Source: Fructilactobacillus fructivorans (GTDB taxonomy: Bacteria > Bacillota > Bacilli > Lactobacillales > Lactobacillaceae). From it: 64,000 nucleotides of DNA. Location: positions 152,813 to 216,812 of the forward strand of contig NZ_AZDS01000003.1 of NCBI RefSeq assembly GCF_001434095.1. The letters are read 5' to 3'. The notes beneath the pieces were generated by a model. It was not told where the DNA came from. It saw only the letters and a list, made by a program, of their open reading frames with translations, and did no database searches. Positions 1 to 7,485 of the stretch are shown here, one piece after another. Made by a program: the position numbers and the translations under genes. The stretch's first letter is position 1; each line of letters begins with the position of its first letter.

Positions 1-1
1 T

Positions 2-1009
2 GTCGTTGTGATGCAGTTTGATTCTGAACAGTTATGGAAACTTGCGCCATACGCGTATTGGTTTGGAATCTTTCTTCTGGTTGCTGTCCTATTCTTATAC
101 AGTCGATCTTATGAAGCACAGACCGGCGCTAAGAGTTGGTTTCAACTGGGTCCACTAACATTTCAACCATCAGAAATTATGAAACCAGCGTACATCTTGA
201 TGCTAGCAAAGGTGATTGCTGCCCATAATAATGAGCATCCCATTCATGAGCCACGAACGGATTGGGCACTACTTGGTAAAATGATTTTATGGACAATTCC
301 CATCGTAATTCTGTTGAAGTTACAAAATGATTTTGGTACGACCATCGTGTTTATTGCTATTTTAGCTGGCATGATGATTGTCTCTGGAGTTACTTGGAAA
401 ATCCTCGGTCCCATCTTTGGAGTAACTGGTGGTTTAGGTGTGATTGCTCTTACCCTGGCTATTACCAAAGAGGGACGAGCATTACTAGGAAACTTTGGTT
501 TCAAAGCTTATCAATTTGCTCGAATTGATACCTGGTTGCATCCTGAGTCAGATACGAGTAACCAAGGGTTTCAATTGTGGCAAAGTATGAAAGCTGTCGG
601 TTCGGGAGGATTATCTGGAACTGGATTTAACGTTTCTAAAGTGTATGTGCCAGTTCGTGAATCTGATATGATTTTTTCCGTAATGGGAGAAAACTTTGGG
701 TTCATTGGTGGCGTTTTATTGATTTTACTTTATTTCTTATTAATTTATGAAATGATTAAAGTTACCTTTGAAACTAAGAATGTTTTCTATGCCTACATTT
801 CTAGTGGAGTGATCATGATGATCTTATTCCATGTTTTTGAAAACATTGGAATGAGTATTGGATTGCTTCCGATGACTGGGATTCCACTTCCATTTGTGAG
901 TCAAGGAGGATCAGCCTTAATTGGTAATATGATAGGGATTGGGTTGATAATGTCAATGCAATACCATAATAAGAGTTCAATGTTCAGTACAGAAAAGAAT
1001 TTCTCATAA
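2..1009 (+). CDS. rodA: Rod shape-determining protein RodA (SEDS glycosyltransferase), 5' end outside window
   Basis: SEDS-family membrane protein that polymerises lipid II into glycan strands for cylindrical wall growth, working with a class B PBP. The frame is open from base 2 without a convincing start, and family members are about 390-400 residues, so roughly 60 N-terminal residues lie outside the window. Several hydrophobic segments alternate with short loops. The extracellular loop near residue 220 (VPVRESDMIFSVMGENFGF) carries the Asp aligned with the catalytic Asp of SEDS enzymes, and the C-terminal GIPLPFVSQGGS motif is typical. FtsW is the alternative family member; the adjacency to ddl and the loop sequence favour RodA. 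A hairpin terminator follows directly. Confidence 0.9.
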   Translation, partial: VVVMQFDSEQLWKLAPYAYWFGIFLLVAVLFLYSRSYEAQTGAKSWFQLGPLTFQPSEIMKPAYILMLAKVIAAHNNEHPIHEPRTDWALLGKMILWTIPIVILLKLQNDFGTTIVFIAILAGMMIVSGVTWKILGPIFGVTGGLGVIALTLAITKEGRALLGNFGFKAYQFARIDTWLHPESDTSNQGFQLWQSMKAVGSGGLSGTGFNVSKVYVPVRESDMIFSVMGENFGFIGGVLLILLYFLLIYEMIKVTFETKNVFYAYISSGVIMMILFHVFENIGMSIGLLPMTGIPLPFVSQGGSALIGNMIGIGLIMSMQYHNKSSMFSTEKNFS

Positions 1010-1033
1010 AGCATGTTTATTCATGCTTTTTTA
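1008..1033 (+). terminator. Rho-independent terminator after rodA
   Basis: Eight-base stem AAAGCATG / CATGCTTT with loop TTTATT followed by a T tract; the rodA stop codon lies at its left foot. Confidence 0.8.
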
Positions 1034-1064
1034 TTTGGTTTCATCTACAATGAATTTTTTGTGT

Positions 1065-1070
1065 TATACT
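1065..1070 (+). promoter_or_regulatory. Probable -10 box of the ddl promoter
   Basis: TATACT lies about 34 bases before the chosen ddl start, just after the rodA terminator. No convincing -35 hexamer is visible at normal spacing, so the assignment is tentative. Confidence 0.4.
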
Positions 1071-1103
1071 TAAGGTTCTATTATGAACGACAGAGGTGCG
1101 AAA

Positions 1104-2240
1104 ATGACTAAAAATAAAAAGCACGTTGCGCTATTATTCGGTGGAAATTCATCAGAGCACGACGTCTCAAAAAGATCCGCGCATAATATTTATGATGCGA
1201 TGGACAAGGATAAGTACGAAGTCAGCTTATTCTTAATTACCAAAAATGGAATTGTCTTGAGCAATGAAGCTTCTCACCGTGTATTTGACGGTGAGAATGA
1301 AGCTGATGTAGTAAAAGACGAGATTCCCAAGTTAGACATGAATAATCCCTTAGCACCTATCATTAATTTTGATAGTACTAGTGATATTGATGTTTTCTTT
1401 CCAATTATTCACGGAAATCTTGGTGAAGACGGAACGATTCAAGGGTTGTTACGGTTAATGAACAAGCCATACGTGGGTAGTGGAATCTTAGCTTCAGCAA
1501 TGGCATATGATAAAGACATTACTAAGAAAATCTTAGATGAAGCTGGGATTAACAACACTAAATACGTATTGTTAACTCCAGATAATCGAAAAGATTGGAA
1601 TTATGATAAGTTGGCAACAAAGCTGGGTTCTTTAATGTTTATCAAACCCGCTAATCAAGGATCTTCAATTGGAATTCATCAGGTTCATAATCAAGCAGAA
1701 CTAGCAAGTGGATTAAACGATGCTTTTCGTTATGACAATAAAATTTTGATCGAAGAAGCAATTGAAGGTCCAGAAGAGGTTGAAATTTCTATTTTAGGAA
1801 ATGAGGACCCTAAGGCTTCTAAACTTGGTGCAATTAAGGTTCCCGCTGATGATAAATTCTATACTTATGACAATAAGTTTGTAGATGCTAGTCAGGTTCA
1901 ATTTACCATCCCAGTTCAATTACCTGATGGAGTTGATGATCAAATCACTAAAATGGCACTTGGAGCGTACAAAGCACTTGGATTAAAGGGAATGGCTCGA
2001 ATTGATTTTCTGGTATCTAAAGACTTCAAACCATATTTAAGCGAAGTTAATACTTTGCCTGGATTTACAAACATCTCTTTATATCCTCAACTTTGGGAAG
2101 CTTCTGGAATTAGTTACACTGATTTGATTGATCAATTAATTGAATTAGCATATGCGGAGTTTAATCGTCAATCTAAAATTCTTCATGATTTTAAGCCACT
2201 TCAAAAGGGTGACCAGAAAAAAGTTTATGAAGATAAATAA
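1104..2240 (+). CDS. ddl: D-alanine--D-alanine (D-lactate) ligase, ATP-grasp family
   Basis: Cytoplasmic ATP-grasp ligase making the terminal dipeptide or depsipeptide of the peptidoglycan precursor. The start at 1104 has AGAGGTG at good spacing and gives 378 residues beginning MTKNKKHVALLFGG; an in-frame ATG at 1083 has no such site. Visible motifs are the N-terminal GGNSSEHDVS, PIIHGNLGEDG, the ATP-grasp KPANQGSSIG and the C-terminal EVNTLPGFT. In the omega-loop motif FYTYDNKF the last residue (Phe259, codon 1878-1880) occupies the place of Tyr216 of E. coli DdlB. In Leuconostoc and vancomycin-resistant lactobacilli Phe here goes with D-Ala-D-Lac synthesis. It stands alone between two terminators. 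Confidence 0.95.
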   Translation: MTKNKKHVALLFGGNSSEHDVSKRSAHNIYDAMDKDKYEVSLFLITKNGIVLSNEASHRVFDGENEADVVKDEIPKLDMNNPLAPIINFDSTSDIDVFFPIIHGNLGEDGTIQGLLRLMNKPYVGSGILASAMAYDKDITKKILDEAGINNTKYVLLTPDNRKDWNYDKLATKLGSLMFIKPANQGSSIGIHQVHNQAELASGLNDAFRYDNKILIEEAIEGPEEVEISILGNEDPKASKLGAIKVPADDKFYTYDNKFVDASQVQFTIPVQLPDGVDDQITKMALGAYKALGLKGMARIDFLVSKDFKPYLSEVNTLPGFTNISLYPQLWEASGISYTDLIDQLIELAYAEFNRQSKILHDFKPLQKGDQKKVYEDK

Positions 2241-2242
2241 AC

Positions 2243-2284
2243 AAAAAAGATTATGACTTAATTTAGTCATAATCTTTTTTGTTT
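2243..2284 (+). terminator. Terminator after ddl
   Basis: Near-perfect hairpin AAAAAAGATTATGACT / AGTCATAATCTTTTTT with loop TAATTT and a following T-rich tract. Confidence 0.85.
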
Positions 2285-2322
2285 TTAAGAATTGTTGCGT
2301 ATTTACTTGGTAGGAGGTGATA

Positions 2323-2904
2323 ATGATGAAAAGATGTGATTGGGCTACCAAAAGTCTACAGCTAATGGATTATCATGATACCAAATGGGGCGTTCCTGAT
2401 TATGATGAACAATCGTTGTTTCGAGATTTGTCACTTGAAATTATGCAAGCTGGCCTTCAATGGAATCTAATTTTAAAAAAATTAGATGGATTGGATGATA
2501 TTTATCATCAATTTGACTTCGGTTACCTTGCTTATCATTTCGAGGAGGTTAGAAGGGGAGCCTTGAATGATGTCCGAGGAATTCGAAATCGATCTAAAAT
2601 CGAGGCAATTTTAACGAATGCCCAAATTATGGCTGAATTAGAAGCGCAAAATATCCATTTTTTTGACCAACTATGGCAATTAGTTAATTACACGCCAATT
2701 GATCATTTAGTTAGTAATGATCAAGTTAATTTGGATGAAATGAAACCAATGATGGAAAAGTTTAAGCGTATGTTTCAAAAATACCATTTTAAAAGAGTTG
2801 GTCCCATGACGCTCTATTCTTTTTTACAAGCATCAGGAATCGTTAATGATCATGATGTTGAGTGCTTTAGGCACGATGAGATTTTGAAATACAGAGGGAG
2901 ATGA
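2323..2904 (+). CDS. tag: DNA-3-methyladenine glycosylase I
   Basis: Base-excision repair glycosylase that removes 3-methyladenine from alkylated DNA. The protein begins (M)MKRCDW and keeps DYHDTKWGVP, the Tag signature. The four zinc-snap ligands can be placed: Cys near the N-terminus (KRCDW), His in YHDTKWG, and the C-terminal His and Cys in NDHDVECFRH. Length (about 193 aa) fits the family. A full AGGAGGTGA site at 2312-2320 precedes two adjacent ATGs (2323 and 2326); either could be used. The stop codon overlaps the start of the downstream regulator (ATGA), so the two are probably co-translated. Confidence 0.92.
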   Translation: MMKRCDWATKSLQLMDYHDTKWGVPDYDEQSLFRDLSLEIMQAGLQWNLILKKLDGLDDIYHQFDFGYLAYHFEEVRRGALNDVRGIRNRSKIEAILTNAQIMAELEAQNIHFFDQLWQLVNYTPIDHLVSNDQVNLDEMKPMMEKFKRMFQKYHFKRVGPMTLYSFLQASGIVNDHDVECFRHDEILKYRGR

Positions 2905-3806
2905 CGGGCTTGGAAGTCATCATGCCCTCAAAAGCGTTATTAAAAAAGATCGGAATAAGGATTAGAAAACGACGGTTGGACCTTCATATGACCCAGGCAG
3001 AATTAGCAAAAGGTCTTTGTACTCAATCGACGATTAGTGCGTTGGAAAACGATGGTTGTTTTAACCAATGGAGTATTATCCCAAAGATTGTATCACGATT
3101 AGGGATGAATCTGGATGAGATGTGTGTTTCTAATAATTACTGCTACGCCAAAGAATTATTGAAGCAAATTGAGTGTAAATTACTCCACTATCATTTTGAA
3201 AAGGCCAACACCATCATCAAAACGATCAAAGTTGAAAATATTGATTCAAAAGAAATTAAGGGACGTTATTATTGTGAACGTGGATTTGCTGAATTATTTT
3301 GCGGTGTTTCTTTAGACGAAGTCACTTTATGTTTTCATACGATGATTGATACCTATGCAGTTAAGGCGAATGTTGTTTGTACAGCATGGAGTTACTTAGG
3401 GATGTCCATCTCATATCGTAGATTGGGATGTCAAAAATTAGCCCATAAGTACTTAGATGATGCATTAATGAGAATGCATTATCTGCTTCATCAAAAGCAG
3501 ACGAATTTAAACGAACGCTACATTATCATTAAGTTAGGATTAGCGATTGTTACCTTTGCGTTTATTTCTAACAATTACCAACTGGTTATCAATGAATCGA
3601 ATCGGATGATTGCTTATTTAAAGCGTAAATATTCTTTTTATTGTTTGAAATCATTTTATAGTTTGAAGTACTTGAGTTATAAACAGGAAAAATTATGTTC
3701 AAAAGCTAAAGCGATCCAGAACAAGATTAACTTGTTGAATGGGGTTCGTGATAGTGGGAGAATTGATAAATTATTAAAAATTGCCAAACAAAAAAGCATT
3801 CGTTAA
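2901..3806 (+). CDS. Helix-turn-helix regulator, Rgg/PlcR-like (RRNPP-type)
   Basis: About 301 residues. The N-terminal XRE-type HTH (residues about 15-70) contains the TQAELAKGLCTQSTISALE motif seen in PlcR/Rgg/MutR regulators, where it is followed by a TPR-like helical domain that binds a short signalling peptide. The remainder here is helical, Lys-, Tyr- and Cys-rich and of the expected length. The start overlaps the tag stop by four bases with GAGGGAG upstream, suggesting translational coupling. No small peptide-pheromone gene is visible beside it: it is followed immediately by a terminator shared with the convergent stress-protein gene. Target genes and inducer are unknown; regulator type is inferred from the HTH motif and size. 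Confidence 0.75.
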   Translation: MTGLEVIMPSKALLKKIGIRIRKRRLDLHMTQAELAKGLCTQSTISALENDGCFNQWSIIPKIVSRLGMNLDEMCVSNNYCYAKELLKQIECKLLHYHFEKANTIIKTIKVENIDSKEIKGRYYCERGFAELFCGVSLDEVTLCFHTMIDTYAVKANVVCTAWSYLGMSISYRRLGCQKLAHKYLDDALMRMHYLLHQKQTNLNERYIIIKLGLAIVTFAFISNNYQLVINESNRMIAYLKRKYSFYCLKSFYSLKYLSYKQEKLCSKAKAIQNKINLLNGVRDSGRIDKLLKIAKQKSIR

Positions 3807-3826
3807 ATTCAACGAATGCTTTTTTG
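3789..3826. terminator. Bidirectional terminator between HTH regulator and universal stress protein
   Basis: Perfect 15-bp stem AAAAAAGCATTCGTT / AACGAATGCTTTTTT with loop AAATTC. It has an A tract on one side and a T tract on the other and serves two convergent genes; the regulator's stop codon lies inside it. Confidence 0.88.
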
Positions 3827-3828
3827 TT

Positions 3829-4320
3829 TTATTTAGTAACTTTTTGTTTTCCCTTTTTAGGATCAACTTTTTGGTTATTTAAGTTAGTTCTAACAACTAA
3901 AACGTCACAAATAGCCATTCGCGTTACATATTCGGTCACAGAACCAATTAGTAAGCGTTCAACAGCATTTAATCCAGTAGCTCCAATCATGATCAAATCA
4001 ATGTTTAATTTGGTTGGTAACTCTTTAGAAATAATTGTTTTAGGTGCCCCATATTCGATTGAGTAATCAACTTTGTCAACACCATCATCCTTGGCTTCAC
4101 GAGCATATTGTTCTAGGGTTTTCTTAGCGTTTTGCGTTACTTCTTCAACCACGGAAGTATCAAAACTAGAAATGTTTTGAAAAGCTCGAGTATCCACAAC
4201 GTGAACAATGTGCAAATGAGCATCATTTCGTTTAGCGACAGCAACGGCTTTTTTAAAAGCTAATTCGGATTCGTATGAACCATCAACGGGAACTAAGATA
4301 TTATTGTATTCTTGTAGCAT
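3829..4320 (-). CDS. Universal stress protein (UspA family)
   Basis: Single-domain Usp protein of about 163 residues, cytoplasmic, nucleotide-binding class. It begins MLQEYNNILVPVDGS and ends with the ATP-binding signature GATGLNAVERLLIGSVTEY, matching the G-2x-G-9x-G(S/T) pattern, followed by a VLVVR strand. The start is placed at 4320 because TGAGGTGG lies just upstream on the minus strand; an in-frame GTG inside that site at 4329 is unlikely. Its role in stress survival is family knowledge; nothing here shows its trigger. Convergent with the HTH regulator and monocistronic. Confidence 0.9.
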   Translation of the reverse strand: MLQEYNNILVPVDGSYESELAFKKAVAVAKRNDAHLHIVHVVDTRAFQNISSFDTSVVEEVTQNAKKTLEQYAREAKDDGVDKVDYSIEYGAPKTIISKELPTKLNIDLIMIGATGLNAVERLLIGSVTEYVTRMAICDVLVVRTNLNNQKVDPKKGKQKVTK

Positions 4321-4388
4321 AAAAACCACCTCAATGTTTTATTTAACTTAATTCTAGTATTTTTTACTTGAAAAGTCAGATATAAAGG

Positions 4389-4673
4389 TTATTTATCCAT
4401 GTACTGAATGATAAAAACTTCTGGAATAACAGCACATAAACAGCCGGCACATAAGACTAACAACGTGAAAACGGTGTTGTCAAAGAACAATGAAATAATC
4501 CCGAAAATTGCTACTACGAGCAGTATGATTCCACTAATAATTAAAATGATCCTTAATGAAGGAAATTTTTCAGGATGAAAGAGAAGGAAACTTTTATGAG
4601 CATGAGTTAAAAAGTAGATTCCGTTAATAATTAAAATTACGGAGAAAAATAACATTAAGACTTTGATGAGCAT
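4389..4673 (-). CDS. Small membrane protein of unknown function, coupled to rarA
   Basis: 94 residues with three predicted transmembrane segments: roughly residues 2-23, 41-63 and 67-87, the last containing the Cys-rich LLVLCAGCLCAV. A short basic/aromatic loop lies between the first two. I do not recognise a named family. Its start is six bases after the rarA stop, and the ribosome-binding sequence GAAAGGAATAG overlaps the end of rarA, so it is almost certainly translated from the rarA mRNA. The tight coupling and the hydrophobic profile support a real gene; function is unknown. Confidence 0.75.
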   Translation of the reverse strand: MLIKVLMLFFSVILIINGIYFLTHAHKSFLLFHPEKFPSLRIILIISGIILLVVAIFGIISLFFDNTVFTLLVLCAGCLCAVIPEVFIIQYMDK

Positions 4674-4679
4674 TAAAAA

Positions 4680-5966
4680 CTATTCCTTTCCGTGATGCTT
4701 TTCAGCTTCATTAATTTTTTGATATTGATCAGCTAACGCTTTTTCGTATTTTCCGTTTAATTTTGGTTGGTAGTATTTCGCATCCTTAATTTTATCCGGA
4801 AGATATTGTTGTTGCACCCAATCGTTTGGGTAATTATGTGGATATTTATAGCCAACATGTCCCAGCCTCTTAGCACCCTTAAAGTGGGTGTCCTTAAGGT
4901 GATTGGGAATATCGCCATAATTTCCTGATTTTACATCTGATAGAGCATTATCGATAGCTTTAATGCCAGAATTAGATTTTGGTGATAGGCACAAATCAAT
5001 AATCGCATCAGCCAAGGGAATCCGTCCCTCAGGAAGACCCAGCTTATCAGCAGCTTGCACCGCATTAACAGTTCTAGCAGCAGCTGCAGGATTAGCCAAA
5101 CCAATATCCTCGTAAGCAATTACCATTAGTCTACGGGTTAATGAATTTAAATCACCTGATTCAATTAAACGTGAGGCATAATGAAGGGCGGCATTGACAT
5201 CTGAGCCACGAATCGACTTTTGAAGGGCTGATACCACATTATAGTGAGCATCACCATTCTTATCCTGACTGAGGGCCTTCTTTTGTAGACAAGCTTCAAT
5301 GTCAGAAAGGGTAAGATGAATAATACCATCCTTATCGGGTTCAGTTGATTTAACTGATAATTCTAATGCGTTTAATGCGCTTCTTAAATCACCATTCGTA
5401 CTGTGAACTAAGAAGCGCATTGCATTATGATCAATTTTAACGTTTAACTTACCTAGTCCATTCTCTTTATCAGTTAATGCTCGTTCAACGGCTTTTTTAA
5501 TATCATCACTACTTAATGGATGAACCTGAAAAATTTCAGTTCGGGAACGAATGGCTGGACTAATATTAATGTATGGATTTTCAGTTGTAGCACCAATGAG
5601 GATAATTTGTCCGCTTTCAAGTAAGGGTAGCAAAAAATCTTGTTTGGTCTTATCCAATCGGTGAATTTCATCTAAAAGAAGAACCACCGTACCGCTCATT
5701 TTTGCTTCCTCAGCGACAGCCTGAAGATCCTTCTTAGTATCAGTAGCTGCGTTTAACATTCGAAATGCATATTTAGTCGATCCAGCGATTGCACTTGCAA
5801 TGCTAGTCTTTCCCGTACCAGGGGGTCCATATAGAATCATCGATGATAGTATTTTTGCCTTTACCATTCGATCAATAATTTTGCCCGGTCCAACTAAGTC
5901 TTGTTGACCAACAATATCTTCAATTTTAGTAGGTCTCATCCGATAGGCGAGGGGCTTTTGCATCAT
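4680..5966 (-). CDS. rarA: Replication-associated recombination protein RarA (MgsA)
   Basis: AAA+ ATPase of the clamp-loader/RuvB branch that acts at stalled replication forks. About 428 residues, typical for the family. Walker A (GPPGTGKTS) lies near residue 49, Walker B and the following helix read LLLDEIHRLDK, and sensor 1 is IGATTENPYINI. The C-terminal half contains the MgsA/RarA oligomerisation region (GSDVNAALHYASRLIESGDL, then AYEDIGLANP). Two adjacent ATGs (5966 and 5963) follow an AAGAAAG site; the longer is listed. It is downstream of yueI by 11 bases and upstream of a small membrane protein gene, all on the minus strand. Confidence 0.93.
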   Translation of the reverse strand: MMQKPLAYRMRPTKIEDIVGQQDLVGPGKIIDRMVKAKILSSMILYGPPGTGKTSIASAIAGSTKYAFRMLNAATDTKKDLQAVAEEAKMSGTVVLLLDEIHRLDKTKQDFLLPLLESGQIILIGATTENPYINISPAIRSRTEIFQVHPLSSDDIKKAVERALTDKENGLGKLNVKIDHNAMRFLVHSTNGDLRSALNALELSVKSTEPDKDGIIHLTLSDIEACLQKKALSQDKNGDAHYNVVSALQKSIRGSDVNAALHYASRLIESGDLNSLTRRLMVIAYEDIGLANPAAAARTVNAVQAADKLGLPEGRIPLADAIIDLCLSPKSNSGIKAIDNALSDVKSGNYGDIPNHLKDTHFKGAKRLGHVGYKYPHNYPNDWVQQQYLPDKIKDAKYYQPKLNGKYEKALADQYQKINEAEKHHGKE

Positions 5967-5977
5967 ATATCTTCTTT

Positions 5978-6439
5978 CTACTTATGAAATAAACGTGAAA
6001 ACCAAGATTCAGATTTTTTAGGTTGATCGTCTTGCTTCTTACTACTAGTCTTGTCAGGGTCAAAGTCAATTTGATCTTGATGGATTGCTTCCGGTGCAAC
6101 GAGAACGACCGCATATTCGTCAGGTTTAGTTCCGTAAGCACTGTTATTTTTCAAAGTGAATTTAGCGTTATTTTGGCTCGCTAACTTCATGTAGGGCTGC
6201 TGCTGTTCCTCAGGAATATTACCATTAATGAAAAGTTGGTAATTAGGATGTTGTTTCATTTTGTCACTTAATTGATCAATCGCATTTTGGTTTTTATCAT
6301 CAGCAACCGTAATTGCAAAATCGACTCTTTCACGAAAGGTTCCTAGGTATTTTCTTTGTTCATCAGGATTAATCTGAGGGGAATTCCCACTCATTGCTTG
6401 ATCGAGACGATTTTGAACTGATCCTTTGTCATCTGCCAT
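5978..6439 (-). CDS. YueI family protein (DUF1694)
   Basis: 153-residue soluble, acidic protein of unknown function. It resembles the YueI/DUF1694 family: an N-terminal region with RKYLGTFRERV, a central segment in which a polar helix precedes YQLFINGNIP, and a late segment EYAVVLVAPEAI. The C-terminus is a low-complexity charged tail (about residues 130-153) ending WFSRLFHK. AAGGAGC upstream supports the start. It leads the minus-strand group yueI-rarA-small membrane protein, downstream of the rpsD terminator, a neighbourhood often seen in lactobacilli. Confidence 0.8.
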   Translation of the reverse strand: MADDKGSVQNRLDQAMSGNSPQINPDEQRKYLGTFRERVDFAITVADDKNQNAIDQLSDKMKQHPNYQLFINGNIPEEQQQPYMKLASQNNAKFTLKNNSAYGTKPDEYAVVLVAPEAIHQDQIDFDPDKTSSKKQDDQPKKSESWFSRLFHK

Positions 6440-6496
6440 AATATTTGCTCCTTATTGGGTATTTATTATATTTTAACATTAAAGAAAATGGAGATA

Positions 6497-6530
6497 CAAA
6501 AAGGCGGTCTCAATTGAGATCGCCTTTTTG
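6497..6530 (-). terminator. Terminator after rpsD
   Basis: Read on the minus strand, AAAAAGGCGATCTCAA pairs with TTGAGACCGCCTTTTT around a minimal loop and is followed by T residues; it separates rpsD from yueI. Confidence 0.85.
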
Positions 6531-6547
6531 TGAACAGACACAATATT

Positions 6548-7153
6548 TTAACGGTTGTAGTATTCAACAACTAATGAAGTATCGATATCTGCATTTAATT
6601 CATCTGGTTGTGGGTATCTAGTTAATGAACCTTCAAGCTTATCAGCATCAAATGATACGTAAGCAGGACGGCTAACAACTGATTCAACAGCTTCTTTGAT
6701 GATTCCCATATCTTTATCCTTTTCACGAACGCCAATTACTTGGCCGGGCTTGACTTCGTAAGAAGGGATGTCAACACGTTTGCCATCAACAGTGATGTGA
6801 CCATGGTTTACTAATTGTCTAGCTTGTCTTCTAGTAGTAGCTAAACCTAAACGGTAAACCATGTTATCTAAACGGCTTTCAAGCATAATTTCAAAGTTGT
6901 CACCATGCTTACCTTCACGAATCTTATCAGAGCGGTTAAACAATGAGTAAAATTGACGTTCAGTTAAACCATACATGTAACGTAACTTTTGCTTTTCACG
7001 TAATTGAACACCATATTCTGAGAGTTTTTGGCGACGACCTTGGCCGTGAACACCGGGAGCATATGGGCGACGTTGTAATTCCTTACCAGTACCTGATAAA
7101 GAAACTCCAAGACGACGAGAAATTCTCCAACTTGGACCTGTATATCTTGACAT
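6548..7153 (-). CDS. rpsD: 30S ribosomal protein S4
   Basis: Primary 16S rRNA-binding protein that nucleates 30S assembly and, in many bacteria, represses its own synthesis. Starting at 7153 after GGAGGA it gives 201 residues beginning [16 protein letters not shown]; an upstream in-frame codon at 7168 would overlap the ribosome-binding site. The S4 RNA-binding domain (about residues 90-150) includes [20 protein letters not shown] and [15 protein letters not shown] zinc-binding Cys cluster is absent, so this is the C-minus type. It is monocistronic, with a strong promoter and a structured 5' leader. Confidence 0.97.
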   Translation of the reverse strand: MSRYTGPSWRISRRLGVSLSGTGKELQRRPYAPGVHGQGRRQKLSEYGVQLREKQKLRYMYGLTERQFYSLFNRSDKIREGKHGDNFEIMLESRLDNMVYRLGLATTRRQARQLVNHGHITVDGKRVDIPSYEVKPGQVIGVREKDKDMGIIKEAVESVVSRPAYVSFDADKLEGSLTRYPQPDELNADIDTSLVVEYYNR

Positions 7154-7180
7154 AAATGAATCCTCCAATAAAATATTTGG

Positions 7181-7318
7181 AGTAAAATAACGATGTGCGC
7201 TTAGTATTCGTGCATATTCCTCTGAATTTTCGCCTCAGCAGCCAATGGGTTACTAATTAAACTATAAGTAGCAAGAACATGTTGACGAGCTTACCGCGTA
7301 CTGCTGCATTATTTTACA
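7181..7318 (-). promoter_or_regulatory. Candidate structured leader RNA of rpsD (S4 autoregulatory leader)
   Basis: The rpsD mRNA has an unusually long leader of about 160 bases. Its ends are exactly complementary over nine bases: GTAAAATAA at 7182-7190 and TTATTTTAC at 7309-7317 (plus-strand letters), which would close a long-range stem around an internally GC-richer region. S4 leaders that bind S4 and repress translation are known in Bacillus subtilis; this one is inferred from position and pairing, not from a sequence match. The stretch 7154-7485 holds no gene, only this leader and two divergent promoters. Confidence 0.6.
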
Positions 7319-7326
7319 CAAGCCTA

Positions 7327-7355
7327 ATTATATGAAACTAAAGCATAAAAGTCAA
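7327..7355 (-). promoter_or_regulatory. rpsD promoter
   Basis: On the minus strand TTGACT and TATAAT are separated by exactly 17 bases, close to the sigma-A consensus. The predicted transcript starts just before the structured leader. Confidence 0.85.
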
Positions 7356-7416
7356 TGTAACATTAGAATTTGTGATGGTAAAAATTGGGAATGCTACCAT
7401 ACGTTTTGCCCATTTA

Positions 7417-7425
7417 TGATATAAT
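7417..7425 (+). promoter_or_regulatory. Probable extended -10 promoter of ezrA
   Basis: TGATATAAT (an extended -10, TGn-TATAAT) lies about 60 bases before the ezrA start; no good -35 is seen. Confidence 0.5.
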
Positions 7426-7485
7426 TATTTTAATAACAAGGAAAAGAATTTATACATAATTAATTTGTTGAAGGACGGATATTTA

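Noticed and set aside
3824..4066. 80-codon open frame antisense to the universal stress protein gene
   Set aside because: Overlaps the shared terminator and the conserved end of the stress-protein gene; no independent support.
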